This document shows positions 18,101 to 25,092 of a stretch of 64,000 nucleotides of DNA, piece after piece (the first letter of the stretch is position 1; each line of letters starts with the position of its first letter). Under the pieces are notes generated by a model. That model worked only from the letters and a program-made list of their open reading frames with translations, made no database searches and had not been told where the DNA came from. Source of the DNA: Bacteroidetes bacterium GWC2_46_850. GTDB taxonomy: Bacteria > Bacteroidota > Bacteroidia > Bacteroidales > Dysgonomonadaceae. The position numbers were made by a program, and so were the translations under genes. Location of the stretch: NCBI GenBank assembly GCA_001768325.1, contig MENQ01000001.1:62001-126000 (forward strand). The letters are read 5' to 3'.

Positions 18101-18857
18101 GGAAATTATGGGTCTCGGCTTTGAGCGAGAGCACGCTCTCTACCTCTGTAGTCCGGAAGAAATCGGGCTTGTCGCCGCTCGCAGGGGCAAACTGCTCAAT
18201 CACCGGACCCTGCACGAAAGCCACGTTGTCTTTGTAAGCAGAGATCAGGCTGTTGGGGTTTACCTGTGATGTCCGTTTAATCAGCTGAAACAGGGAGAGT
18301 TCTTTCTCCTCCCCGTCGATAATGAATTTTCCGTTGAATATCTTATGTCGACAGTGCTCAGAGTTTACCTGTGAGAAGCCGAACACCTCGCTGTCGGTTA
18401 GCTTGCGCCCCATTTTGCGGCTTACGCCGTTCAGGTATTCAATCTCATCCTCGCTCAGCGCGAGTCCCTCCGTACTGTTGTATACTGCGATGTCATCGAT
18501 ATAAAGGATCTCTTCCGGTTGCTTGTCGATGGTGAAAAGCCTCTGGTCGAGGTTTTCGTATTTTCGCTGCAACATCGGGTCAAAATCGAACGGAACCCCT
18601 TCCGGAAGGGGCGTATATTCTTCGATGCGGGTGATACCTTCGATGCCCATATTCTGGGTGATCTCCACGGCACAGGTACTCCAGGGTGTGATCATCTCCC
18701 TGCGTGGGCCGATGTAGGGGGAAGGGATTGTCTCTGCAGCAAGCTGCGTTGCGTTCCCGAAAAGCCAGTTAAGTTTTTCGTTTGTTTCAGGAGAAAAAGC
18801 AGATGCTGATTCTACGGCGATTACGCTTTGGGAGGGGGTGCGGAAAAATGAAATCAT
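15159..18857 (-). CDS. purL: Phosphoribosylformylglycinamidine synthase PurL (large form)
   Basis: A 1232-residue single-chain FGAM synthase for the fourth step of purine synthesis (FGAR + glutamine + ATP). It joins the PurL synthase halves (SEHCRHKIFNG near residue 195, ETHNFPTTVEPFNGASTGTG near 290) to a C-terminal class I glutaminase with nucleophile C1076 in LGICNGCQLL and the histidine/glutamate pair in PHLERTIFPW. An open frame runs 40 codons further upstream, but I use the ATG at 18857 because it follows a well-spaced promoter and the N-terminal MISFFRTPSQSVIAV fits the family. It heads the run purL, thioesterase, dprA, bcp, recA. Confidence 0.97.
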   Translation of the reverse strand: MISFFRTPSQSVIAVESASAFSPETNEKLNWLFGNATQLAAETIPSPYIGPRREMITPWSTCAVEITQNMGIEGITRIEEYTPLPEGVPFDFDPMLQRKYENLDQRLFTIDKQPEEILYIDDIAVYNSTEGLALSEDEIEYLNGVSRKMGRKLTDSEVFGFSQVNSEHCRHKIFNGKFIIDGEEKELSLFQLIKRTSQVNPNSLISAYKDNVAFVQGPVIEQFAPASGDKPDFFRTTEVESVLSLKAETHNFPTTVEPFNGASTGTGGEIRDRLAGGKGSLPVAGTAIYMTSYPRMEEGREWEQTLPPRKWLYQTPEQILIKASNGASDFGNKFGQPLICGSVLTFEHAENYKKFGYDKVIMLAGGVGYANKRDARKGDPHSGEKVVVLGGDNYRIGMGGGAVSSVNTGEYSSGIELNAVQRANPEMQKRVANVIRSLAESEENPIVSIHDHGAGGHLNCLSELVEKTGGVIDIDKLPVGDKTLSSKEIIGNESQERMGLLVEQKDIERIERIASRERSPMYVVGETTDDMRFTFREPGGTHPIDMELDDFFGKPPVTIMEDNTLEETYEAAAYNPEQLGTYIENVLKLEAVACKDWLTNKVDRSVTGKIARQQCQGEIQLPLSDCGAIALDYKGYAGMATSLGHAPQVAMIDPAAGSVMAVAEALTNLVFAPLTHGLQGVSLSANWMWPCRNPGEDARLYKAVEACSEFAGELGINIPTGKDSLSMTQKYGDDKVFSPGTVIISAAAEVKNIRRIVSPVLAYIKGTYLYYVDFSFDTFKLGGSAFAQTMSKIGDEAPTVTDTEYFKNAFGVIQELTSRGLILAGHDISAGGMITTMLEMCFANPQGGLEAHLDKIRHADLIKILFSENPGVLIQVKHHRLVEKIFDDYGVGFAIVARPIEERKLIIAKDEFRQEFDIDQLRDVWYKTSYLLDRKQSGETCASERFNNYKQQPLQFDIRPTFTGRMEDLGLNPDRKERTGLTAAIIREKGTNGEREMAYSLYLAGFDVKDVHMTDLTSGRETLEDVQFAVFCGGFSNSDVLGSAKGWAGGFRYNEKAKKALENFFDREDTLSLGICNGCQLLMELGLIFPEMGDQHPRMEHNLSHKFESTFVSVEIPKNNSVLFGSLEGTKTGIWVAHGEGRFVLPEEASAYNISAKFVYDTYPGNPNGSDYATAAVCSANGRHLAMMPHLERTIFPWQNAYYPFAYRKHEVTPWMEAFVNAREWVKNKKSN

Positions 18858-18877
18858 ATCTCTTCTATTTGAGTATA

Positions 18878-18908
18878 CAAAAGTACATGAAAATCGAGGC
18901 ATTTCCAA
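18878..18908 (-). promoter_or_regulatory. Promoter for purL
   Basis: Minus strand: TTG (18908-18906), 20 bases, TACTTTTG (18885-18878). It lies about 20 bases before the chosen purL ATG and supports that start. Confidence 0.6.
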
Positions 18909-18935
18909 GCAGGTGAAATGAAAACTAAAACTCAT

Positions 18936-18966
18936 TTTGTTCGTTTTCAGATTGGGCGTATCTTTG
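18936..18966 (+). promoter_or_regulatory. Consensus promoter for the LysE-family gene
   Basis: TTTG (18936-18939), 19 bases, TATCTTTG (18959-18966): a full match to the Bacteroidota consensus. It is divergent from the purL promoter about 30 bases away. Confidence 0.75.
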
Positions 18967-19009
18967 CGGCCGGACAATCATCGCTTCATTGCCGGAAACT
19001 GTACTATTT

Positions 19010-19639
19010 ATGCTCGAAACCATCGCCAAAGGTTTTCTTATCGGATTCCTGGTCTCATCACCCATGGGACCAATTAACATGCTTACCATTCAGCGCACCC
19101 TGAACCGGGGAAGGTGGCATGGCTTTGTCACCGGACTGGGAGCCGTGCTGTCGGACTTTACGTATGCCATAATCACGCTGGTTGGATTGAGTTTTGTGTC
19201 TGACTTACTGACTGAATATGAAAGCAGCCTGCAGTTGCTGGGAAGCATCATTCTGATTTTTTTTGGAATCGGTGTGTTTCGGACCAATCCGCTGAAAGGG
19301 TGGAAACCCGACAGGATAGCGGGTGAAACAAGGTATATGAAAGATTTTATTTCGGCATTCCTGCTTACCGTTTCCAATCCCGCGATCATTCTTGTATTTG
19401 TCGGGCTTTTTGCGCGCTTTTCATTCCATCCTCTGACCGACGGCCCGGTTTCGGTTATTGCCGGATTGGTATCGTTTCTTGTTGCAGCAATGATATGGTG
19501 GTTTGTGCTGACCACCCTGGTGTCGCGCCTGCGGAAGCATTTCAACCGACGGGGTTTGATCCTGCTTAACAGGATTATCGGCATCCTGCTGATGATCGTG
19601 GGAGCAGGTGGTATCCTGCTCTCAGTTTTCCCGGTGTGA
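19010..19639 (+). CDS. LysE-family translocator (amino-acid exporter type)
   Basis: A 209-residue inner-membrane protein with about six hydrophobic segments and the N-terminal GFLIGFLVSSPMGPINMLTI, the LysE/RhtB signature in which S-P-G-P becomes S-P-M-G-P. Members export amino acids or similar small metabolites; the substrate here is not known. The ATG at 19010 (MLETIAKGF) is preferred over one at 18989 because the first helix begins just after it. It is transcribed alone from a consensus promoter and ends two bases before the stop codon of a convergent lipoprotein gene. Confidence 0.88.
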   Translation: MLETIAKGFLIGFLVSSPMGPINMLTIQRTLNRGRWHGFVTGLGAVLSDFTYAIITLVGLSFVSDLLTEYESSLQLLGSIILIFFGIGVFRTNPLKGWKPDRIAGETRYMKDFISAFLLTVSNPAIILVFVGLFARFSFHPLTDGPVSVIAGLVSFLVAAMIWWFVLTTLVSRLRKHFNRRGLILLNRIIGILLMIVGAGGILLSVFPV

Positions 19640-19640
19640 G

Positions 19641-20108
19641 TTATTCCACACCTTGATTCTTCTCCGTGAAATAGAGTCTTACTGTCTGATTTTCGCCATG
19701 ACGGTAAAAATCATATTCAGTAAATATTGATTTCAATTTTCTGTCTTCATAAAACTTACTCCAAATGATAACCAACAATTCCTCTGTTCCTTTTGGCGGA
19801 ACAAGAATGTATGTTCCCGAACCGTCAACTTTGTTCTCGGTACTTGGATAAATATTTTTTGAACTATCCTTTGAGTCAATGAGTTTTCCATCAGATTGAA
19901 TAAAATAATCTAAAATATCTGACTGGTTAACGTTATAGTAAACAAAAACTTTTGAACCCACATCAATTATAGTATCCCCGTTTATTGTGTAGAACACCTT
20001 AAATTCAATCTTTAAAGGTTCAATATCATCAATTTCAGTATTATTACTGCAACCGATTAAAAAAAATGACATTAAACAAATAGAAATTTTAAGTAGATCT
20101 AATTTCAT
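19641..20108 (-). CDS. Putative lipoprotein, unknown function
   Basis: A 155-residue protein with a classical lipoprotein signal, MKLDLLKISICLMSFFLIGC, in which C20 would be lipidated. The mature part is beta-rich and charged, with repeated aromatic/charged strands (IEFKVFYTINGDTIIDVGS, IFTEYDFYRHGENQTVRLYF). I recognise no family. Its DNA is visibly richer in A and T than the surrounding genes. It follows another possible small lipoprotein gene by 21 bases, and the two look like a short accessory unit inserted between LysE and the YfcE-type gene. Confidence 0.7.
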   Translation of the reverse strand: MKLDLLKISICLMSFFLIGCSNNTEIDDIEPLKIEFKVFYTINGDTIIDVGSKVFVYYNVNQSDILDYFIQSDGKLIDSKDSSKNIYPSTENKVDGSGTYILVPPKGTEELLVIIWSKFYEDRKLKSIFTEYDFYRHGENQTVRLYFTEKNQGVE

Positions 20109-20129
20109 AATTATGATTTTATTATAATT

Positions 20130-20339
20130 TTATTGTTGCATAGGAGCTATATATACCCGATAGTATCCAGTCTGGTAGTTGGGATTTAATCTTGGAAAAC
20201 TGATAGGATGGTTATCTGCCAATTGTTCAGCAACTGTCAATAACCTGATAGCTTCTGGTTGTGGTTTATCGCAGGAAATGAGTACAATAGAAATAAAGGC
20301 AAGCCACAAATGTAAGAGTGAACTGCATGCAGAGCCCAT
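20130..20339 (-). CDS. Possible small lipoprotein
   Basis: A 69-residue frame with a hydrophobic start and a lipobox-like VLISC (C23), followed by a short polar tail ending YYRVYIAPMQQ. The N-terminus has no positive charge before the hydrophobic stretch, which is unusual for a signal peptide, so it may be a remnant of a longer gene or a chance frame. Support comes from the same strand, the 21-base gap and the matching AT-rich character of the next lipoprotein gene. Confidence 0.35.
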   Translation of the reverse strand: MGSACSSLLHLWLAFISIVLISCDKPQPEAIRLLTVAEQLADNHPISFPRLNPNYQTGYYRVYIAPMQQ

Positions 20340-20418
20340 TAATTTTTATTTGCGGGCAAGTTACCCAAAAAAGTGAATATAACAAAATATATATAAAATA
20401 TTTCTGTTTTATTTTAAT

Positions 20419-20916
20419 TTACCCCTGCTTCCCTATCTCTATCACTTCCAGGTTCTTGATGTCGCCTTCATCCAGTACAAAACGGAGCAGCGTGCGCACA
20501 CGGTGAAAGCCATACTTTCCCGCAGCACCGGGATTCATGTGCAGGCAGTCCAGCTTTTTATCGTATATCACCTTCAGAATGTGCGAATGACCGGAGATAA
20601 ACAATTTTGGTGGACGGGCAAGGAGCTGTCCACGGATGGAGGGGTCATAACGCCCCGGATAACCGCCTATGTGCGTCATCAACACCTCTACCTTTTCAAT
20701 GGTAAACCGGAGGTTTTGCGGATAGACGACACGGGTTTTGTAATCGTCGATGTTGCCATAGACAGCACGGAAGGGTTTCAAAGCTTCAAAACGGGCTGCA
20801 AGCTCCATGGAGCCGATATCACCGGCATGCCATATTTCGTCGCATGATGCGAAATAAGTTTCAAACTTTTCATCCCAATACCCGTGCGTATCGGATAGCA
20901 ATCCTATTTTTTTCAT
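20419..20916 (-). CDS. YfcE/MJ0936-family metallophosphodiesterase
   Basis: A 165-residue calcineurin-like phosphoesterase of the small YfcE type. The dimetal site is complete: D-T-H in LLSDTHGYWD, G-D in HAGDIGS, G-N in VYGNIDD, H in LMTHIGGYPG and G-H-S-H in FISGHSH. Family members hydrolyse phosphodiesters in vitro, while the biological substrate is usually unknown. It is divergent from ppk1 with about 97 bases between the starts and a TACCTTTG box ahead. Cytoplasmic. Confidence 0.92.
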   Translation of the reverse strand: MKKIGLLSDTHGYWDEKFETYFASCDEIWHAGDIGSMELAARFEALKPFRAVYGNIDDYKTRVVYPQNLRFTIEKVEVLMTHIGGYPGRYDPSIRGQLLARPPKLFISGHSHILKVIYDKKLDCLHMNPGAAGKYGFHRVRTLLRFVLDEGDIKNLEVIEIGKQG

Positions 20917-20936
20917 CTTTTACATCCTGTTTGCAG

Positions 20937-20944
20937 CAAAGGTA
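20937..20944 (-). promoter_or_regulatory. -7 box for the YfcE-type gene
   Basis: TACCTTTG on the minus strand, about 21 bases before the ATG. A TTTG lies 24 bases further out, slightly beyond usual spacing. Confidence 0.4.
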
Positions 20945-20977
20945 AATTATTTCAGTTTTTTATTCGAACAAACTTTG

Positions 20978-20985
20978 TATTTTTG
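20978..20985 (+). promoter_or_regulatory. -7 box for ppk1
   Basis: TATTTTTG, 28 bases before the ppk1 ATG. No clear -33 element. Confidence 0.4.
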
Positions 20986-21013
20986 AAGTTTAAAAAGTTA
21001 CGAAACATGATCT

Positions 21014-23086
21014 ATGGAAAATAATCAGTACAGGTACTTTAAACGCGATATCAGCTGGCTCTCCTTTAACTACCGGGTATTGCTGGAGGCAAAGGACGAA
21101 CGGCTTCCCATTTATGAGCGGATTAAATTTCTCTCTATTTACTCGTCCAACCTGGAGGAGTTCTACAAGATCCGTGTCTCGGGTTACCACAGCTCCCTGC
21201 TGGAGAGTATTAAACGGGAGGAATCGGTGGAGGAGGCTATGAGAACCATCGTGCAGATCAACAGTGAAGTAACTTCCCAGGAGAAAAAGTATTATGCGAT
21301 ATTCAACAACATGATATTGCCTGAACTCAAGCGGAACAGTATTGTGTTATACCAGACAGACAAGGTGGAACCTTTTCACCGGGCCTACGTGGAGAAATAT
21401 TTCAATGAAGAGGTATTTCCTTATCTGCAACCGATGGTCATCATGAAGGACGACATCCATTCATTCATTCAGGATGGTCGCATCTACCAGGTTGTCAGCT
21501 TGTTGAAAAAGAGAAAAAAGAAGGATGCCGATGGTCTGAGTTATACATATGCCATCATGAAGATACCCTACACGAAGATACCCCGCTTCATTGAACTACC
21601 CGCCAACGGAGATAGTTACTATATCATGTTCATCGACGATGTGATCAAGGCGAATATGCAGAGTGTTTTTCCGGGATACGAGATTGTGGATTGCTTCAGC
21701 ATCAAGATATCGCGCGATGCCGACTTCTCACTGGAGGATGAGGATCAGAAGGATATTGCCGAAAAGATATTACGCAAGGTACGCAAACGGAAGATTGGCG
21801 CGGTAACGAGGTTTCAGTACGACAAGGATATGCCCGATTATTTTTTGCGCTATCTGTGCGAAGCGTACGAGATTGAAGAGGAGGAACTTCTGCCTTCGGG
21901 TCGATATCTGAACCTGGCGGACCTGGCCAGTCTGCCCAATCCGGTGGGTGATTCATTGAAACAGAAACTACCTCAACCGCTGCGCGTGCCGGAGCTGGAG
22001 ACGAACACCTCCATCCTGCGTGTGCTGAGGAAGCAGGATGTGCTATTGCATTTCCCTTACCAATCGTTTGATTATCTGCTTCGTTTTTTGATGCAGGCTG
22101 CATTCGACCCGAAGGTGATCGAAATAAAGGTGACCCAATACCGGGTGGCTGAAAATTCGGCTGTGATCAACAGCCTGATCAGTGCCGCAAAGAACGGTAA
22201 GAGAGTGACCGTGTTTGTGGAACTGAAAGCCCGCTTCGATGAGGAGAACAACTATCTTTCCTCCGAACTGATGCAGCAGGCAGGTGTGAAGATCATTTAT
22301 AGTCTGCCCGGTCTGAAGGTGCATGCCAAGCTGGCCTATGTACGCAAGCGCAGCAACAATCCTGCCGATCCCTTAAAAGGATATGCCTACCTGGGTACCG
22401 GTAACTTCAATGAAAAAACTGCCCGCATATATTCCGACAAGGGGCTGCTGACATCGAACAAGGAAATTATCAAAGACATCGACGAGGTGTTCCGTGTCCT
22501 GGAAGGAAAACCACATACACACGATTTTCAACATCTGCTGGTCACACAGTTTAACATGCTCCCCCAGATTCACCATATGATTGAGCGGGAAATTGCGCAT
22601 GTGCAGGATGGAGGCATTGGCAGGATCATTCTGAAGATGAATAGCCTTGAAGACAAAGGGATGATCAATGCGCTCTATCGGGCCAGTGAGGCGGGCGTAA
22701 AGATCGACCTGATCATCCGGGGCATTTGTTGCCTGATACCCGACCAGCCTTTCAGCAAAAACATATCGGTGACCCGCATTGTGGATGCCTACCTGGAACA
22801 TGCCCGGGTATGGTATTTCTTTAATGGGGGTGAAGAAAGTATCTATCTGACTTCTGCCGACTGGATGGAACGTAACCTGCACCGCCGCATAGAAGTGGCC
22901 TTCCCGGTCTACTCGGAACCGCTGAAACGGCAGATTGTCGATATTCTCAATATCCAGCTCGCCGATAACCAGAGTGCGGTGTGGGTAGATGAAAACCTGA
23001 ACAACCAGTTCAAGCACAACGACCGGCCACCCCTGCGTGCCCAGCTGGCCATTTATGAATATCTGAAGAAATCTACCGGACAATAA
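21014..23086 (+). CDS. ppk1: Polyphosphate kinase 1
   Basis: A 690-residue enzyme that reversibly moves the terminal phosphate of ATP onto inorganic polyphosphate. The N, head and two phospholipase-D-like C domains are all present. It opens RYFKRDISWLSFNYRVLLEA. The phospho-acceptor H437 lies in LPGLKVHAKLAY, equivalent to Escherichia coli H435, and the second histidine (about 623) lies in ERNLHRRIEVAFPV. Its start faces the YfcE-type phosphodiesterase gene, and its stop lies six bases from the stop of the TlpA-like gene. No exopolyphosphatase gene is nearby. Confidence 0.97.
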   Translation: MENNQYRYFKRDISWLSFNYRVLLEAKDERLPIYERIKFLSIYSSNLEEFYKIRVSGYHSSLLESIKREESVEEAMRTIVQINSEVTSQEKKYYAIFNNMILPELKRNSIVLYQTDKVEPFHRAYVEKYFNEEVFPYLQPMVIMKDDIHSFIQDGRIYQVVSLLKKRKKKDADGLSYTYAIMKIPYTKIPRFIELPANGDSYYIMFIDDVIKANMQSVFPGYEIVDCFSIKISRDADFSLEDEDQKDIAEKILRKVRKRKIGAVTRFQYDKDMPDYFLRYLCEAYEIEEEELLPSGRYLNLADLASLPNPVGDSLKQKLPQPLRVPELETNTSILRVLRKQDVLLHFPYQSFDYLLRFLMQAAFDPKVIEIKVTQYRVAENSAVINSLISAAKNGKRVTVFVELKARFDEENNYLSSELMQQAGVKIIYSLPGLKVHAKLAYVRKRSNNPADPLKGYAYLGTGNFNEKTARIYSDKGLLTSNKEIIKDIDEVFRVLEGKPHTHDFQHLLVTQFNMLPQIHHMIEREIAHVQDGGIGRIILKMNSLEDKGMINALYRASEAGVKIDLIIRGICCLIPDQPFSKNISVTRIVDAYLEHARVWYFFNGGEESIYLTSADWMERNLHRRIEVAFPVYSEPLKRQIVDILNIQLADNQSAVWVDENLNNQFKHNDRPPLRAQLAIYEYLKKSTGQ

Positions 23087-23092
23087 CAACTA

Positions 23093-24904
23093 TCATGGTT
23101 TTTCTGTAAAGTCGTCAGCACGAGATCTTACTGTCTGAAAGGATAGTTCGGACAGATGTTTCATCAGGAATGGATTGGATAACTGCTCAGCGCACTGCTT
23201 TGTCATGCTATTCAGTTCGTCAGAAGGAAGTTTTATATGGGCAAGCAACCATGCGTAGTGGTTATGAAATAGCAAAACATCTTTCAAGATGCCGTCTATG
23301 CCCAATGAATCGGTGATGATCTCATCCTTTTTTTGCATATTGATCTTGTAATCTCCAACCGGATCTTGTTTCGTATATTTGTTGCGGTAGGCCATGAATT
23401 CATTGATGTGGCTTTGAAGGAACTTTTGGATGGCTTCGCTATTTTTCCGCAATTTCGTCTTCAACGTTTCACTGATTCTCCCATTTGATATTTCAAGTGT
23501 GCTTTGAATAAGTGAGACCAATTGATCTTCCTCTTCCGACAATGTTTTCTCTTCTGCAATAAGATAATCTTTGAATGATTGCTCCGGTTTAAACGCTGGG
23601 ATATGTACATTCCAGGGTCGGAAGAAGATACCGGCGTTGTTCAGGGAGGTTAGCATCCTGTCGGCCGAGATGGCCGATAGCAAACTTCTGTCGTCAGAAA
23701 TCATTTTCAGTGGAGAATAGTAGTCTGTGGTAAGGGGTACTTCGTCGTCTTCATTTTCACGTTGCAGGTAATACATGGAAAATAGGAGCAGCTCTTCCAG
23801 AGCATCCATTTTTATCTCGTTACTGATCAGTCTCTTGGCTTTGGGAGTGAGCGGGCTGCCGGCTTCGGTTTTGCGGAGAGCCTCAAGATTGGTTGTGATC
23901 CTGCTCTCGAGGTCATTCCTGTGTTCGGTAGGATTCCAATTTCTCATGCGGTGATCAATCTCAAATTCATTCGGTTTATAAATGGAACGTTTCAACAAAT
24001 CACGGTTTATTTCCGCAAGCGTACCTTCGAATGTTGTTTTAGTAAAGATATAGCGTCGGTCGCGATACCGGTCGCCTTCCAGTATATTTTCCCAATCCAG
24101 GATCATTGAAAGGGTATGTCCCGGTTCAATGTAGAGGCTTACTTCTCCCGATTTGAGCAGAGAGAAAGAGAGCATTTTGGGGTGTTCAAGCTGTATATCG
24201 GCTTCGAAGTACCCGTAAGGGTACACTTTCAGCAGGAAAGACTGCACCACTCCGCTCAAATTGCGAGTATGGATCGGGCGGATTTGTATCGTATCGTTCC
24301 GATATCCTTTGATAAAACCAACCAAACGGGAGGGAGCAGAATTGAAAAAGTTGTCTGAATCAAAATCGGCCAGTTGGGCTCCCGCCCCCTTTTTTATTTC
24401 TTCTTTCAGTTGTTCTGCAATGGCCGGCGGTATTGCCCGGTTTTGCTCGTATCGCAGCGAATCGAAACTGTTTTGCAGCGATATATTATATATTGAGATT
24501 ACTTCTTGTCCGTTTTTTATATCTCCGTAATGGATCTCATTTACTGATTTATCCAAGGGAGGGAAGAGTAACACGTAGTGAGCCTCTCCCGAGGAGGTAG
24601 AGAGTTGCTTGTTCATCTCCCCATTTTCTAATCCGAGCAAATGATATCTTTTGTTGCTGTTGGTCGGTTTTATAAAATCGGTGGGGTAAAATTCTACCCA
24701 CCAGTTGGGAAGAAAGGTTACATGCATATGCACTTTCGTGATGGTATCATGCAGTTCGATCCTGGAGATGGTCTCTATCCCGGTGTTTTTGAACAGGTAA
24801 TGGGGCTTGTCGATGATTCTTACTTGTGCCGGCACCTGGAATGGCAAAAGGTAGATCAACAGGATTGCTGCTGCAATCGAAAAAATAGGAACAGATTGTT
24901 TCAT
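23093..24904 (-). CDS. Exported TlpA-like N-terminal region protein without thioredoxin domain
   Basis: A 603-residue protein with a signal peptide (cleavage probably after VPA-Q near residue 27). The segment VHMHVTFLPNWWVEFYPTDF with LFPPLDKSVNEIHYGD, and the following beta-sandwich plus helical region, resemble the long N-terminal part of Bacteroidota TlpA-family disulfide reductases. Those normally continue into a C-terminal thioredoxin fold with a W-C-x-x-C motif. Here the frame stops after the helical region, and ppk1 begins seven bases later on the other strand, so the thioredoxin domain is absent rather than frameshifted. It may be a natural short form or a truncated gene. Periplasmic location is inferred. 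A 31-bp tandem repeat lies just upstream of its promoter. Confidence 0.65.
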   Translation of the reverse strand: MKQSVPIFSIAAAILLIYLLPFQVPAQVRIIDKPHYLFKNTGIETISRIELHDTITKVHMHVTFLPNWWVEFYPTDFIKPTNSNKRYHLLGLENGEMNKQLSTSSGEAHYVLLFPPLDKSVNEIHYGDIKNGQEVISIYNISLQNSFDSLRYEQNRAIPPAIAEQLKEEIKKGAGAQLADFDSDNFFNSAPSRLVGFIKGYRNDTIQIRPIHTRNLSGVVQSFLLKVYPYGYFEADIQLEHPKMLSFSLLKSGEVSLYIEPGHTLSMILDWENILEGDRYRDRRYIFTKTTFEGTLAEINRDLLKRSIYKPNEFEIDHRMRNWNPTEHRNDLESRITTNLEALRKTEAGSPLTPKAKRLISNEIKMDALEELLLFSMYYLQRENEDDEVPLTTDYYSPLKMISDDRSLLSAISADRMLTSLNNAGIFFRPWNVHIPAFKPEQSFKDYLIAEEKTLSEEEDQLVSLIQSTLEISNGRISETLKTKLRKNSEAIQKFLQSHINEFMAYRNKYTKQDPVGDYKINMQKKDEIITDSLGIDGILKDVLLFHNHYAWLLAHIKLPSDELNSMTKQCAEQLSNPFLMKHLSELSFQTVRSRADDFTEKP

Positions 24905-24935
24905 GGGGTCAGAGGATTGAATTGATGATCATTGA

Positions 24936-24943
24936 CAAAGTTA
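24936..24943 (-). promoter_or_regulatory. -7 box for the TlpA-like gene
   Basis: TAACTTTG on the minus strand, about 32 bases before the ATG. A near-match TTTA lies 20 bases further out, inside the first 31-bp repeat. Confidence 0.45.
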
Positions 24944-24950
24944 TGAATAT

Positions 24951-25021
24951 TATCATGAAAATCTAAAGTGCAACTTTGTTTTATCATGAATATCTAAAGT
25001 TGTACTTTGTTCTATCATGAA
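24951..25021. repeat. 31-bp tandem repeat with conserved dyad
   Basis: Copies begin at 24951 and 24982 with a partial third at 25013 (TATCATGAA). Copies 1 and 2 match at 26 of 31 positions. Each has the dyad AAAGT-NNN-ACTTT (24965-24977 and 24996-25008). The arms are identical in both copies while the three central bases differ completely (GCA versus TGT), as expected for a protein-binding operator. It lies immediately upstream of the TlpA-like gene promoter. Confidence 0.8.
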
Positions 25022-25033
25022 AGGAAGAACAAT

Positions 25034-25070
25034 AAAAAACCGCGCAGGCAATAATCCGGCGCGGCTTTTT
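25034..25070 (-). terminator. Terminator of the rpoBC operon (bidirectional form)
   Basis: CCGCGC (25040-25045) pairs with GCGCGG (25059-25064), flanked by A6 on the left and T5 on the right, so either strand gives a U-run. It lies just after the rpoC stop codon. Confidence 0.8.
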
Positions 25071-25092
25071 AAAATATCGGTGTGTATGAAAA

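Noticed and set aside
18858-18977. N-terminal extension of PurL (40 codons)
   Set aside because: It overlaps the purL promoter and the divergent LysE promoter, and its residues do not resemble PurL.
24951-25021. 31-bp repeats as a CRISPR array
   Set aside because: The copies touch each other without spacers, there are only about 2.3 copies, and no cas gene is present.
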